DNA of 11,925 nucleotides from an uncultured Eubacteriales bacterium (GCA_934444695.1 CAKSDF010000045.1:1-11925); one strand, 5' to 3'; shown: positions 1 through 6,466, counted from the stretch's first letter. Program-made: numbers and translations. The notes: a model not told the origin generated them from the letters alone.

Positions 1-53
1 GTGAAATTTTCAAAAGCTCGTTGATATCAACAAATGATAATAACCGAATTTGA
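1..53 (+). CDS. mreC: Probable C-terminal end of MreC (partial, left edge)
   Basis: The third reading frame is open from the window edge to a TGA at 51-53 and encodes 16 residues ending LISTNDNNRI. The other two forward frames have early stops (2-4 and 22-24). Gene order in Firmicutes is mreB-mreC-mreD-mrdA, and a hydrophobic strand followed by a short polar end fits the MreC C-terminus. MreC is the periplasm-facing scaffold of the elongation complex. The assignment is by position and weak resemblance only, because too little sequence is present to recognise the family. Confidence 0.45.
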   Translation, partial: EIFKSSLISTNDNNRI

Positions 54-77
54 AGGACAAGGTATTTCCGAACAAAA

Positions 78-602
78 ATGAGCATAGAAATGAAACCACG
101 AAAAAAGAAGAATAACGCATTTATAAGGCGGATGGTGCTGCTTGGCGCTGTCGGCCTTGTGCTGTTTTTCGTCCAGTGCGTTCCGAATGCCCCCATTGCC
201 ATAAACGGGATAACCCCCAATATGCTTGTGGCGCTGACGGCGGCCGTGGCTTTTTTCTTCGGCGAAAAGGCGGGAGGATTTTACGGGCTTTTTTCCGGGA
301 TACTGCTTGATATGTATTCGGCATCGGGATTTCCCGTTAATGCCATGCTGCTGCTTTTGCTGGGATGTGTCTGCGGGCTGTTGGCGCGACTGCTTTTCTC
401 GCGCAATTTTCCAGCTGCGCTTCTTTGCTGCCTTGCCTATCTTTTTGTTTACTACGGAGTGTGTTTGCTTGCCTTTAAGGGCGGTTTTTCCGATTACGGA
501 AGGGCATATTTTTTGAGTCAAAGCATACCGGGAATTTTCTATTCCCTTGCCTTTTTTATACCCTGGTATTTTCTTTGCAAAAAGCTTTCAAAGGGGATAT
601 AA
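78..602 (+). CDS. mreD: Rod shape-determining membrane protein MreD
   Basis: 174 residues with a basic N-terminus (KPRKKK near residues 6-11) followed by about six hydrophobic segments, roughly at 20-38, 47-63, 65-80, 89-107, 112-132 and 147-166. The stretch GFYGLFSGILLDM followed by GFPVNAMLLLLLG is the characteristic MreD core, with the conserved small-residue and Asp pattern. Length matches the family (about 160-180). MreD sits in the membrane and links MreC to the elongation transpeptidase and to RodA during lateral wall synthesis. The neighbours, a probable mreC end and a PBP2 gene, support the call. The start is not certain: purine-rich GAAGGACAAGG at 52-62 lies somewhat far from the ATG at 78, and an in-frame ATG at 90 (MKPRKKK) has no better site. 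Possible translational coupling to the upstream stop could explain the weak spacing. Confidence 0.9.
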   Translation: MSIEMKPRKKKNNAFIRRMVLLGAVGLVLFFVQCVPNAPIAINGITPNMLVALTAAVAFFFGEKAGGFYGLFSGILLDMYSASGFPVNAMLLLLLGCVCGLLARLLFSRNFPAALLCCLAYLFVYYGVCLLAFKGGFSDYGRAYFLSQSIPGIFYSLAFFIPWYFLCKKLSKGI

Positions 603-603
603 T
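575..603 (+). promoter_or_regulatory. Possible sigma-A promoter inside the mreD end, for mrdA
   Basis: TTGCAA at 575-580 and TATAAT at 598-603 are separated by 17 bp. The -10 box is perfect and overlaps the mreD stop codon; the -35 box matches consensus at four of six positions. It would give mrdA its own transcript, with a leader of about 195 nt that contains the 43-bp repeats. Confidence 0.45.
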
Positions 604-637
604 ACGGCGCAAAGCTATTTAAAGCGCTTGTTTAACA

Positions 638-766
638 GGTTTTGTCGTTTGTTGCGACGCAATGATCGTTTTTACAAACAGGTTTTTAGGCCCGCTGCAA
701 TGCAATGATCATTTTACAAACAGATTTTGCGGATTGCTGTATTACGGCAATCATTTTTACAAATCA
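638..766 (+). repeat. Three imperfect direct repeats of about 43 bp in the mreD-mrdA gap
   Basis: Units lie at 638-680, 681-722 and 723-766 (43, 42 and 44 bp). Each begins with GGTTTT or GATTTT, has a variable middle, then a GCAATGATC-like block, a T-run and ACAAACA or ACAAATCA. The second halves of units 1 and 2 are nearly identical, while unit 3 is more diverged. A partial copy of the junction (AACAGGTTTT, 634-643) precedes unit 1. No gene is supported here: the reading frame open from 705 lacks a ribosome site and simply runs into mrdA. Confidence 0.75.
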
Positions 767-790
767 GAAATATAACTGCATTTTATCGAA

Positions 791-796
791 AGGAGG
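791..796 (+). promoter_or_regulatory. Ribosome binding site fixing the mrdA start
   Basis: A perfect AGGAGG lies 7 bases before the ATG at 804. It rules out the longer in-frame start at 705, which would add 33 residues with no membrane or PBP character. Confidence 0.9.
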
Positions 797-803
797 CGGA
801 AGT

Positions 804-2834
804 ATGAGAAAGCCGAAAAAAGACAATTATAACCGGCGTATGGCCATTGTAAGCGGAATTATGGCAGCCGTGCTTCTTTTGTATTCCGCCCGCCTTGTTG
901 ATTGGCAGCTTTTTAATAAAAATAAATACGAGGAGCAGTCTATTGCCACTGTTGCTACATACACATCTATCAGCGCCGCAAGGGGAGAGATATACGACCG
1001 TTACGGCCGCCCTCTTGTGCAGAATAAGGACAGCTACAACATCATTTTCAACCGCCTCTATTTGAAGGATGCCGACCTTAATTCCACCATAATCACCCTG
1101 ACGGGACTTTTAAATTCTATGGGAGAGACCTGGAAGGATAAATGTCCCCTGACCAAAGAGGCGCCCTATGAATTTGAAGAAAACCGCAGCATTTCATCGG
1201 CCACAATGCGATCCGAGCTTGGCCTTGCACACTACGCCACCGCTCAGAACTGCTGGGATGCAATGGTCGAAAAATTCAACCTTTCGGAATACGACGATTC
1301 GGTCAAACGAATGATAATGGGAATAAGGCTGACAATGATCGTAGCCGATTATTCCGATGCCTATCCCTATACCTTTGCCGAGGGTGTGTCCATCGAAACG
1401 GTCACAAAGCTCAAGGAATCCTATTCCTATCTTTCGGGAGTTGATACCGAGGTCGACAGCACCAGGGAATATACCTCCGCCACTCTTGCACCGCACATTT
1501 TGGGAAATATGGGACTTATCTATGCCGAGGAATGGGCGGATCTTAAGGACAAGGGTTATTCCTTTGATGATTATATCGGAAAATCGGGCATCGAAAAGGC
1601 CTGCGAGGATGAGCTGAGAGGCCATTCGGGCTATACCAAAACCGTAAGGGATTCCTCCGGAAAGATACTGTCGAGCAGTGTTTCGACCGAGCCTTCGGCC
1701 GGAAACTCGGTGGTGCTCACCATCGACAAAAAGCTACAGGAAACGGCGCAGCAGTCCCTTGCCGATATGATAAGCACACTTCAGGGTACAAAGGACGGAA
1801 TGTATGCCAGCGCCGGAGCCGTGGTGGCTTTAAAGGTCAACACCGGCGAGACTCTTGCAGCCGCAACATATCCTTCCTATTCCATCGACACATACAATAA
1901 CGATTATAATTCCCTTTTGTCGGACAAGCGCAATCCCTTGTTTAACCGCGCTTTCAGCGGTGTTTATGCCCCCGGTTCCACCTTCAAGCCCGCTACCGCA
2001 TCTATCGGCCTTCAAACCGGCGCCATTACCCCGGATGAAACAATCTTCTGTTCTCAGCGATACACCTATTACCGCGACTATCAGCCAACCTGTCTGCATT
2101 ACGACGGCGACATCAATGTTACCACCGCCATTAAGGTATCCTGTAACTATTTCTTCTATGAAACCGGCAGAAGAATAGGCATTGAAAAGCTCAATGAGTT
2201 CTGCAAAAAATTCGGACTGGGCGTTAAAACCGGCATTGAGCTTGACGAGGCCGCGGGAATTTTGGCAGGTAAAGAATACCGCGATTCCATAGGAAGCGTA
2301 TGGAACGCCGGAGACACGCTTCAGGCGGCCATCGGCCAGTCGGACAACGGATTTACACCCATTCAGCTTGCCTCCTATTGCGCCACCCTTGCAAACGGCG
2401 GAACAAGATACCGCGCCCGCCTTATAAAGGAAATATGCAATTACGGTATGAACTCGGTGGTTAAGGAAATCGAGCCCGAGGTGCTTGACACCGTCGGAAT
2501 TGACCAAAGCTATATCAACGTTGTAAAGCAGGGTATGCTGTCGGTTACAACCGACGCGAGAGGTACCGCATCCACCGCCTTTGCAAACTATCCTATAAAG
2601 GTCGGCGGAAAGACAGGTACGGCCACGGTCGTGGACAACGGTCAGGAGTATAACAACGGCGTTTTCATCGCCTTTGCACCGTATGATAACCCTGAGATTG
2701 CGGTTGTAACGGTCGTTGAAAAGGGCGGATACGGTTCCAACATCGCCCAGGTCACAAGAGATATTTTCGACGCCTATTTCTTCTATCAGGGAGACGCTTA
2801 TACCGGAGACAATGCCGGTGTGCTCATAAAGTAA
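804..2834 (+). CDS. mrdA: Penicillin-binding protein 2, elongation D,D-transpeptidase
   Basis: 676 residues from the ATG preceded by AGGAGG. A short basic cytoplasmic end is followed by one membrane anchor at about 13-30. Next comes the class B PBP dimerisation region, beginning with ARGEIYDRYGRPL at about 59-71, and a C-terminal transpeptidase domain. All three active-site motifs are present: STFK (nucleophile Ser392, Lys395), SCN (446-448) and KTGT (603-606, preceded by VGG). The enzyme cross-links peptidoglycan outside the membrane during rod elongation, working with RodA and the MreBCD complex; the preceding mreD gene supports MrdA/PBP2 over a division or sporulation PBP such as FtsI or SpoVD. 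No PASTA domains follow the transpeptidase domain, which also argues against an SpoVD/PBP2x type. It is the last gene of its strand block and ends before a strong terminator. Confidence 0.93.
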   Translation: MRKPKKDNYNRRMAIVSGIMAAVLLLYSARLVDWQLFNKNKYEEQSIATVATYTSISAARGEIYDRYGRPLVQNKDSYNIIFNRLYLKDADLNSTIITLTGLLNSMGETWKDKCPLTKEAPYEFEENRSISSATMRSELGLAHYATAQNCWDAMVEKFNLSEYDDSVKRMIMGIRLTMIVADYSDAYPYTFAEGVSIETVTKLKESYSYLSGVDTEVDSTREYTSATLAPHILGNMGLIYAEEWADLKDKGYSFDDYIGKSGIEKACEDELRGHSGYTKTVRDSSGKILSSSVSTEPSAGNSVVLTIDKKLQETAQQSLADMISTLQGTKDGMYASAGAVVALKVNTGETLAAATYPSYSIDTYNNDYNSLLSDKRNPLFNRAFSGVYAPGSTFKPATASIGLQTGAITPDETIFCSQRYTYYRDYQPTCLHYDGDINVTTAIKVSCNYFFYETGRRIGIEKLNEFCKKFGLGVKTGIELDEAAGILAGKEYRDSIGSVWNAGDTLQAAIGQSDNGFTPIQLASYCATLANGGTRYRARLIKEICNYGMNSVVKEIEPEVLDTVGIDQSYINVVKQGMLSVTTDARGTASTAFANYPIKVGGKTGTATVVDNGQEYNNGVFIAFAPYDNPEIAVVTVVEKGGYGSNIAQVTRDIFDAYFFYQGDAYTGDNAGVLIK

Positions 2835-2871
2835 AATCGATCTTAAACGTTTTTTGATTTGATATTGATTT

Positions 2872-2893
2872 TTGACAAAACCGATTTTGTCAA
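2872..2893. repeat. Perfect AT-rich inverted repeat after mrdA
   Basis: TTGACAAAA (2872-2880) and TTTTGTCAA (2885-2893) form a 9-bp perfect inverted repeat around CCGA, starting 37 bp after the mrdA stop. No T-run follows, so it is not a typical terminator. It could be an mRNA 3' structure or a protein-binding dyad; nothing in the sequence decides between these. Confidence 0.6.
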
Positions 2894-2912
2894 CTGTCTG
2901 ATAAAAACAAAT

Positions 2913-2955
2913 CAGCGAAGTATCAACCTTGCAAAAGGAATACTTCGCTGTTTTT
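2913..2955. terminator. Intrinsic terminator between convergent mrdA and mtnN
   Basis: Eleven-bp stem CAGCGAAGTAT (2913-2923) with ATACTTCGCTG (2940-2950), followed by five T. The apical part can form a further CCTT/AAGG stem capped by GCAA, a GNRA-type tetraloop. On the minus strand the stem is followed, after GATTTG, by TTTTT, so it may also end the mtnN transcript. Confidence 0.88.
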
Positions 2956-3037
2956 ATATGTCGTTATGATTGCGTGTTCGACCGAGCAGGCAGAAAATGC
3001 TTATGGCGCGGCCATTGATTAAGCAGACAGGGAATGC

Positions 3038-3715
3038 TTACAGCGCAGCCATAATTTCATCGGTTATTTCAAGGCAGATGTCGGCCGAGCGGTCGACCTC
3101 ATTCAGAAACTCCTCTGCACCGCCGGTAATGCCGTCGGAAACGGTTTTTATGAGCAGGCAGGGGATACCGCATCTGTCGCAGGTCAAAACGATTCCCGCG
3201 GCCTCCATTTCGCAAATTTCGGCGCCGAAATCTTTGTTAAGAGCCGCCTTGTCCTCGGCCTTTCCAACAAATCTGTCTCCCGATGCACAGGAAACGGGCA
3301 AAAGCTCTGGATGAAGCTCCAATGCCTTTTTTAATAGAGCTTTGTCGGGATAAAGGTATATGTCGTCATATCCGGTGTGCTGTCCGACCTTTACGGGGTC
3401 GATTTCCGAAAGGTCGAACTGATAATGAACCACCCTTTCGACAATGCAGGTTTTGGCCTTGCTCATCTCAGGGGTAAGCCCGCCCACAACGCCGAAGTTT
3501 ACGATCATATCCACACTGTGCTTTGAAATGAGGTGCTGCACCGCCGCAGTTGCCGCAAGCTCGCCCTCGCCGCTTTTTGCGATTATAAGCTCATAGCCCT
3601 TGCAATTGTATTTCATAATGTCAAAGCCGCATTCCTTTAAGCAGGAGGAGGGCTTTCCGTATTTTGAGAGTACCGCAGAGATCTCCACGGCAACGATCAT
3701 TCCGATTTTTTTCAT
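3038..3715 (-). CDS. mtnN: 5'-methylthioadenosine/S-adenosylhomocysteine nucleosidase
   Basis: 225 residues, close to the usual 230. It cleaves adenine from MTA and SAH in the cytosol, feeding methionine recycling and, where LuxS exists, AI-2 synthesis. Family landmarks occur in order: N-terminal GMIVAVE with the catalytic-type Glu11, SGEGELAATAA (48-58), VNFGVVGG (72-79), CASGDRF (143-149), EMEAAG (169-174, with the ribose-binding Met-Glu) and TVSD (191-194, catalytic Asp194). All key residues are therefore retained. The start is fixed by GGAGGAAG just upstream. An in-frame extension to 3910 lies inside the preceding gene and has no family resemblance. The ATG shares one base with the TAA of the upstream serine hydrolase gene, so the two should be co-transcribed and translationally coupled. 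Confidence 0.92.
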   Translation of the reverse strand: MKKIGMIVAVEISAVLSKYGKPSSCLKECGFDIMKYNCKGYELIIAKSGEGELAATAAVQHLISKHSVDMIVNFGVVGGLTPEMSKAKTCIVERVVHYQFDLSEIDPVKVGQHTGYDDIYLYPDKALLKKALELHPELLPVSCASGDRFVGKAEDKAALNKDFGAEICEMEAAGIVLTCDRCGIPCLLIKTVSDGITGGAEEFLNEVDRSADICLEITDEIMAAL

Positions 3716-4599
3716 TATTCGTCTTCCTCCATAATTCTTGTAAGCAGACCGATGCTGCCGTCGGCGTCGTGACAGGTGTATGCGACCACATAATTGTGCT
3801 TTCTCGAGAAAAAGAGGGTCTGACCGTACATTCCTCCCGAAATTGTGAAGGTCTTTCCCTTGCTTCCCGAAAAGCCGAAGCCGTAAAATCCGTTGTTTGG
3901 AAGATCCCACTGGCGGCTGGTGGAAATGTCAAGCCACTGTTTGCTTATAAGCTGTTCGCCATCCCATTTTCCGCCGTCGAGACACATTTTGCCGAACTTG
4001 GCAAGGTCGACGGTGTTAAGGAAGAGGCCTGTGGCTCCCATAGAATGGCCGTGAGGGCATTTTGCAAAGCCTGCGCTTTGGAATTTCATCTTTCTGAAAA
4101 AGCGGTCAAAAAGGAAATCTTCAAGCTCAACACCCGACACCATTTCGAAGACGCGGGAAATTATATAATAATTTGAATCGCTGTAATTCCACTCGGTCCC
4201 CGGGGTTTTGACCGGAAGATGGCTTAATGCGATTTTAAGGTAATCGTCGCATCCTTCGGCCTCGATAACATTGAGCGGAGCGTCAACATCAAGAAATGGC
4301 TCGGCAATGCCGGTGGTGTGGGTCAGTACATTGTGCAGGGTAACGCTTTTCCAGATGACGTCAAGCTCGGGATAATCGTCGGCGAAAAAATCATAAATAT
4401 TGTCGTCAAGACTGATTTTTCCCTCGTCGTACAGAACGCCCAAAGCGGTGGAGGTTATGGCTTTTGAAATTGAGTAGATATTGTTGCAGTCGTTTGATGG
4501 GGTGATGATCTCGGTGGTGGATTTATCGCCGCGTATTTCGGTTATGCGGTAAACGTTAAAATTGTTTTCCTTTGCCACCTTAACGAGTTTTTCAATCAT
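3715..4599 (-). CDS. Serine hydrolase of the beta-lactamase/class C PBP fold, cytosolic
   Basis: 294 residues. The S-x-x-K nucleophile motif is SISK (Ser43, Lys46) in YSISKAITS. The second motif is YSD (139-141) within WNYSDSNYYIISRVFEMVSG, where YxN is commoner but YSD also occurs in the family. A Gly-rich third motif, ISGGMYGQ (253-260), stands where HTG/KTG is expected. LTHTTGI (92-98) is the typical 'LLtHtSGl' block. There is no signal peptide or membrane segment, so unlike true beta-lactamases or PBPs it should stay in the cytosol. Esterase, amidase or peptidase activity is possible, and the substrate cannot be read from sequence. AAGGAAGG precedes the ATG, and a consensus promoter lies at 4717-4745. 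It overlaps mtnN by one base; the functional link to SAM by-product recycling, if any, is unknown. Confidence 0.88.
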   Translation of the reverse strand: MIEKLVKVAKENNFNVYRITEIRGDKSTTEIITPSNDCNNIYSISKAITSTALGVLYDEGKISLDDNIYDFFADDYPELDVIWKSVTLHNVLTHTTGIAEPFLDVDAPLNVIEAEGCDDYLKIALSHLPVKTPGTEWNYSDSNYYIISRVFEMVSGVELEDFLFDRFFRKMKFQSAGFAKCPHGHSMGATGLFLNTVDLAKFGKMCLDGGKWDGEQLISKQWLDISTSRQWDLPNNGFYGFGFSGSKGKTFTISGGMYGQTLFFSRKHNYVVAYTCHDADGSIGLLTRIMEEDE

Positions 4600-4612
4600 T
4601 ATGACACCTTCC

Positions 4613-4641
4613 TTGACAGATTGGATTTTTGTTTATATAAT
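4613..4641 (+). promoter_or_regulatory. Consensus sigma-A promoter for hslO
   Basis: TTGACA (4613-4618), a 17-bp spacer and TATAAT (4636-4641), all perfect. Transcription should start near 4648, leaving a leader of about 100 nt. The -35 box abuts the ribosome site of the divergent hydrolase gene. Confidence 0.9.
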
Positions 4642-4650
4642 GGTTTAAAG

Positions 4651-4674
4651 CTTGCGCTTATCAATCGGCGCAAG
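4651..4674. other. Stem-loop in the shared hslO/hydrolase leader
   Basis: CTTGCGC (4651-4657) pairs with GCGCAAG (4668-4674) around a 10-nt loop. It begins within a few bases of the predicted hslO start site and also falls inside the leader expected from the opposing promoter, so both transcripts would carry this hairpin or its complement. It could equally be a dyad for a DNA-binding regulator. Confidence 0.6.
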
Positions 4675-4716
4675 TTCAAGTGTTTAATAAATACAAGCAA
4701 GCATTAACGCACTGCA

Positions 4717-4745
4717 ATTATAGCATAACGCAAAGGAATTGACAA
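4717..4745 (-). promoter_or_regulatory. Sigma-A promoter for the hydrolase-mtnN unit
   Basis: On the minus strand, TTGTCA (4745-4740), a 17-bp spacer and TATAAT (4722-4717). The start is expected near 4710, giving a leader of about 110 nt. Its -35 box lies only 2 bp before the hslO ATG, and it faces the hslO promoter head-on. Confidence 0.8.
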
Positions 4746-4747
4746 CT

Positions 4748-5632
4748 ATGGAAAACAACAATCTTTACAGAGCCATTTCAAAGGACGGAAGCGTGGTTAT
4801 TGCCGCCTGCGATTCCACCGATATTGTCGGATGCGCCGCCGAAATACACCGCACATCCTTAACTGCCACGGCAGCTCTCGGCAGGGCGCTGACCGCCGCA
4901 TCCCTTATGGGATCTATGCTTAAAAACGAAGGTAATACTCTTACCCTGCAGTTCAAATGTGACGGTCCCTGCGGAAACATCTGCTGCGTCAGCGATTACA
5001 AGGGTAATGTCAGAGGATATATCGACAGTCCCTCGGCCGAGCTTGCGCCCAACAGTCTCGGCAAGCTTGATGTGGGCGGAGCGGTCGGAAAGGGAACACT
5101 TTGCGTTGTAAGAGATCTTGGATTTGACGAGCCGACGGTGGGAATGTGTGAGGTCGAAAGCGGAGAAATCGCCGAGGACATTACCGCATACTTTGCAAAA
5201 AGCGAACAGGTGCCCACGGCCTGCGCCTTAGGTGTGCTTGTGGACAAGAATTTTTGCGTAAACGGTGCAGGAGGCTTCATTGTGCAGCTGCTTCCTTTTG
5301 CAGATGAGGGTATTATAACCGCCCTTGAAAACAATCTTAAAAATGTCTCCTCGGTCTCTCATATGATAAAGGAAGGCAAAACCCCCATCGACATAATCGA
5401 CACGGTTTTTTCGGGAATAGAATATGACCTGCTCGACAAGACTCATACCGAGTTTAAATGCAATTGCAGCCGTGAGCGGTATGAAAAAATAATGATATCC
5501 TTAGGAAAAGAGGAGCTTGAACGGCTTAAATCCGAGGATGAACAGGTCGAAACGGTTTGCAACTTCTGCGGAGAAAAATATATCTTTTCAAAGGATGATC
5601 TCGAAAGATTTATTCAGGAAGCGACCCGATGA
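4748..5632 (+). CDS. hslO: Hsp33 redox-regulated holdase chaperone
   Basis: 294 residues, the usual length. The N-terminal substrate-binding domain contains RTSLTATAALGRALTAASL (35-53), and a later block reads KSEQVPTA followed by LGVLVD. The C-terminal redox switch keeps the C-x-C (Cys238, Cys240) and C-x-x-C (Cys271, Cys274) pairs that hold zinc when reduced and form disulfides on oxidation, unfolding the domain and activating the chaperone. Hsp33 acts in the cytosol against aggregation under oxidative and heat stress. The ATG at 4748 is preferred because AAAGGA lies about 11 bases upstream; a TTG at 4739 is too close to that site. Transcription is from the consensus promoter at 4613-4641 and ends at a strong terminator. 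There is extra cysteine in the N-terminal domain (CDGPCGNICC, 71-80). Confidence 0.95.
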   Translation: MENNNLYRAISKDGSVVIAACDSTDIVGCAAEIHRTSLTATAALGRALTAASLMGSMLKNEGNTLTLQFKCDGPCGNICCVSDYKGNVRGYIDSPSAELAPNSLGKLDVGGAVGKGTLCVVRDLGFDEPTVGMCEVESGEIAEDITAYFAKSEQVPTACALGVLVDKNFCVNGAGGFIVQLLPFADEGIITALENNLKNVSSVSHMIKEGKTPIDIIDTVFSGIEYDLLDKTHTEFKCNCSRERYEKIMISLGKEELERLKSEDEQVETVCNFCGEKYIFSKDDLERFIQEATR

Positions 5633-5752
5633 TCGCTGATGCACTTTAACCCATTAAGCGATCGGCACATCTGTCAACAGCATTAAGAACAATGAAAGTA
5701 TCATAAATACAACATAATAACAAACATTATAACAAAATCATAACAGCAAAAC

Positions 5753-5785
5753 AAAACAGCCGAAGAAATATCTTCGGCTGTTTTT
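5753..5785. terminator. Bidirectional terminator between hslO and the zinc-ribbon gene
   Basis: A ten-bp GC-rich stem CAGCCGAAGA (5757-5766) with TCTTCGGCTG (5771-5780) and loop AATA is flanked by AAAA upstream and TTTTT downstream. It therefore works as a terminator on both strands and serves the two convergent genes. The rest of the gap, 5633-5752, is AT-rich and holds only a 7-bp inverted repeat (GATCGCT 5631-5637, AGCGATC 5657-5663) overlapping the hslO stop. Confidence 0.9.
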
Positions 5786-5837
5786 AGCTTCATTATGGTC
5801 ACAGAATCATTTTCCGCTCCTCATAATCGGCAAATGA

Positions 5838-6119
5838 TTATTCCTGCACTTCCTTCATTTTTGCAAAGCACTCGCTGCAGTAAACAGGACGATCCTCTCT
5901 GGGCTGGAAGGGAACCTTGGCCTCTCCGCCGCAGGAAGCACATGTAGCGGTGTACATCTGTCTGTCAGCTCTGGCAGCATTTTTGCGGGCGTCGCGGCAG
6001 GCCTTGCAGCGCTGCGGCTCATTAACGAAGCCTTTAGCCTCGTAAAATTCCTGCTCACCGGCGGTAAACACGAATTCGGAACCGCATTCCTTGCATGTAA
6101 GGGTTTTGTCTTCAAACAT
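5838..6119 (-). CDS. Small double zinc-ribbon protein
   Basis: 93 residues with two metal sites. The N-terminal half has CKEC (Cys9, Cys12) and CKAC (Cys38, Cys41) around FVFTAGEQEFYEAKGF, matching the 'probable zinc-ribbon' (zf-trcl-like) family. The C-terminal half has CASC (Cys60, Cys63) and CSEC (Cys81, Cys84) around a PFQPREDRPVY segment, like the CxxC-x17-CxxC zinc proteins. Such proteins are widespread and uncharacterised; nucleic-acid or ribosome binding is plausible but not shown. GAGGT lies about 8 bases before the ATG. The gene stands alone, ending at a strong terminator, and is preceded by a tRNA-like leader that begins at its predicted promoter. Confidence 0.88.
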   Translation of the reverse strand: MFEDKTLTCKECGSEFVFTAGEQEFYEAKGFVNEPQRCKACRDARKNAARADRQMYTATCASCGGEAKVPFQPREDRPVYCSECFAKMKEVQE

Positions 6120-6145
6120 TTTTTTAACCTCGCTAGAAATTATTT

Positions 6146-6208
6146 TGCCCGCGGACGGATTTGCACCGACACCTTTGATAACAACGCTCTGCTTAAGCTA
6201 CTGGGGCA
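6146..6208 (-). ncRNA. tRNA-like leader element upstream of the zinc-ribbon gene
   Basis: Read on the minus strand, 63 nt fold as a reduced cloverleaf. Outer TGCCC pairs with GGGCA. The sequence TAGCTTAAGCAGAGC resembles a tRNA D-arm, with a 4-bp stem and a loop lacking GG. TTG/CAA form a minimal middle hairpin. GTCGG-TGCAAAT-CCGTC resembles a T-arm, with one mismatch and a near-standard seven-base loop. It is about 10 nt too short for a tRNA, has no usable anticodon arm, has mismatches in the inner acceptor stem and encodes no CCA. Its 5' base is where a transcript from the TATAAT at 6216-6221 should begin, so it would head the zinc-ribbon mRNA. It may be a decayed tRNA or a structured regulatory RNA. 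Confidence 0.5.
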
Positions 6209-6215
6209 TTTACAT

Positions 6216-6221
6216 ATTATA
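6216..6221 (-). promoter_or_regulatory. -10 box for the tRNA-like leader and zinc-ribbon gene
   Basis: A perfect TATAAT on the minus strand, within TTATATAATATG, placed 7 bases before the tRNA-like element. No convincing -35 box is seen 16-18 bp upstream, so the promoter may be weak or activator-dependent. Confidence 0.55.
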
Positions 6222-6466
6222 TAACATTAAATCGAAACATTTTTTCGCAAAGATCGGGAAAATGTACCGATTTAAGTTTAAAAAAATCACAAAACAAAAA
6301 GACAATTGAATAAACACAAGACGGTCAAAGAAAAGAATAAACGCAAATGGCCATCCCGCACTTGTATACCGTGCTTTTATACCAACCGTCCCATTCTTAT
6401 ATCGGCCTGCCATAACATTTAATAACATCTATCGGTATGGCTGCCGGTGTCTCGCATCGTCTCATT
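6222..6466. other. Gene-free stretch between sigH and the tRNA-like element
   Basis: No reading frame with a ribosome site is seen on either strand. An imperfect hairpin follows the sigH stop (GCCATA 6409-6414 with TATGGC 6436-6441, plus CGG/CCG outside), but it has a 21-nt loop and no T-run. A short GCAC/GTGC hairpin lies at 6358-6374. sigH therefore has no clear terminator, and its transcript may read into the zinc-ribbon gene. Confidence 0.6.

Noticed and set aside
638..766. CRISPR array
   Set aside because: The units are contiguous and degenerate with no unique spacers, and there are no cas genes.
705..803. N-terminal extension of the PBP2 gene starting with ATA/ATG-like codons in the repeat region
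   Set aside because: AGGAGG sits right before the ATG at 804, and the extra 33 residues are encoded by the non-coding repeats and match nothing in the family.
1830..2507. 225-codon open frame on the minus strand inside mrdA
   Set aside because: It is antisense to the conserved transpeptidase domain, has no ribosome site and shows only mirror-image codon composition.
3716..3910. Longer start for the nucleosidase
   Set aside because: It would overlap the hydrolase gene by about 195 bases and has no family similarity; the start at 3715 has GGAGG and begins with the typical MKKIGMIVA.
4739..4747. TTG start for hslO
   Set aside because: Only two to three bases separate it from the AAAGGA ribosome site; the ATG at 4748 has workable spacing.
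6146..6208. Functional tRNA gene
   Set aside because: 63 nt only, no seven-base anticodon loop on a 5-bp stem, two inner acceptor mismatches, no GG in the D-loop and no CCA; kept only as a tRNA-like element.
6358..6374. Intrinsic terminator GCAC/GTGC followed by TTTT on the plus strand
   Set aside because: Only 4 bp of stem with a 9-nt loop, and no plus-strand gene precedes it.
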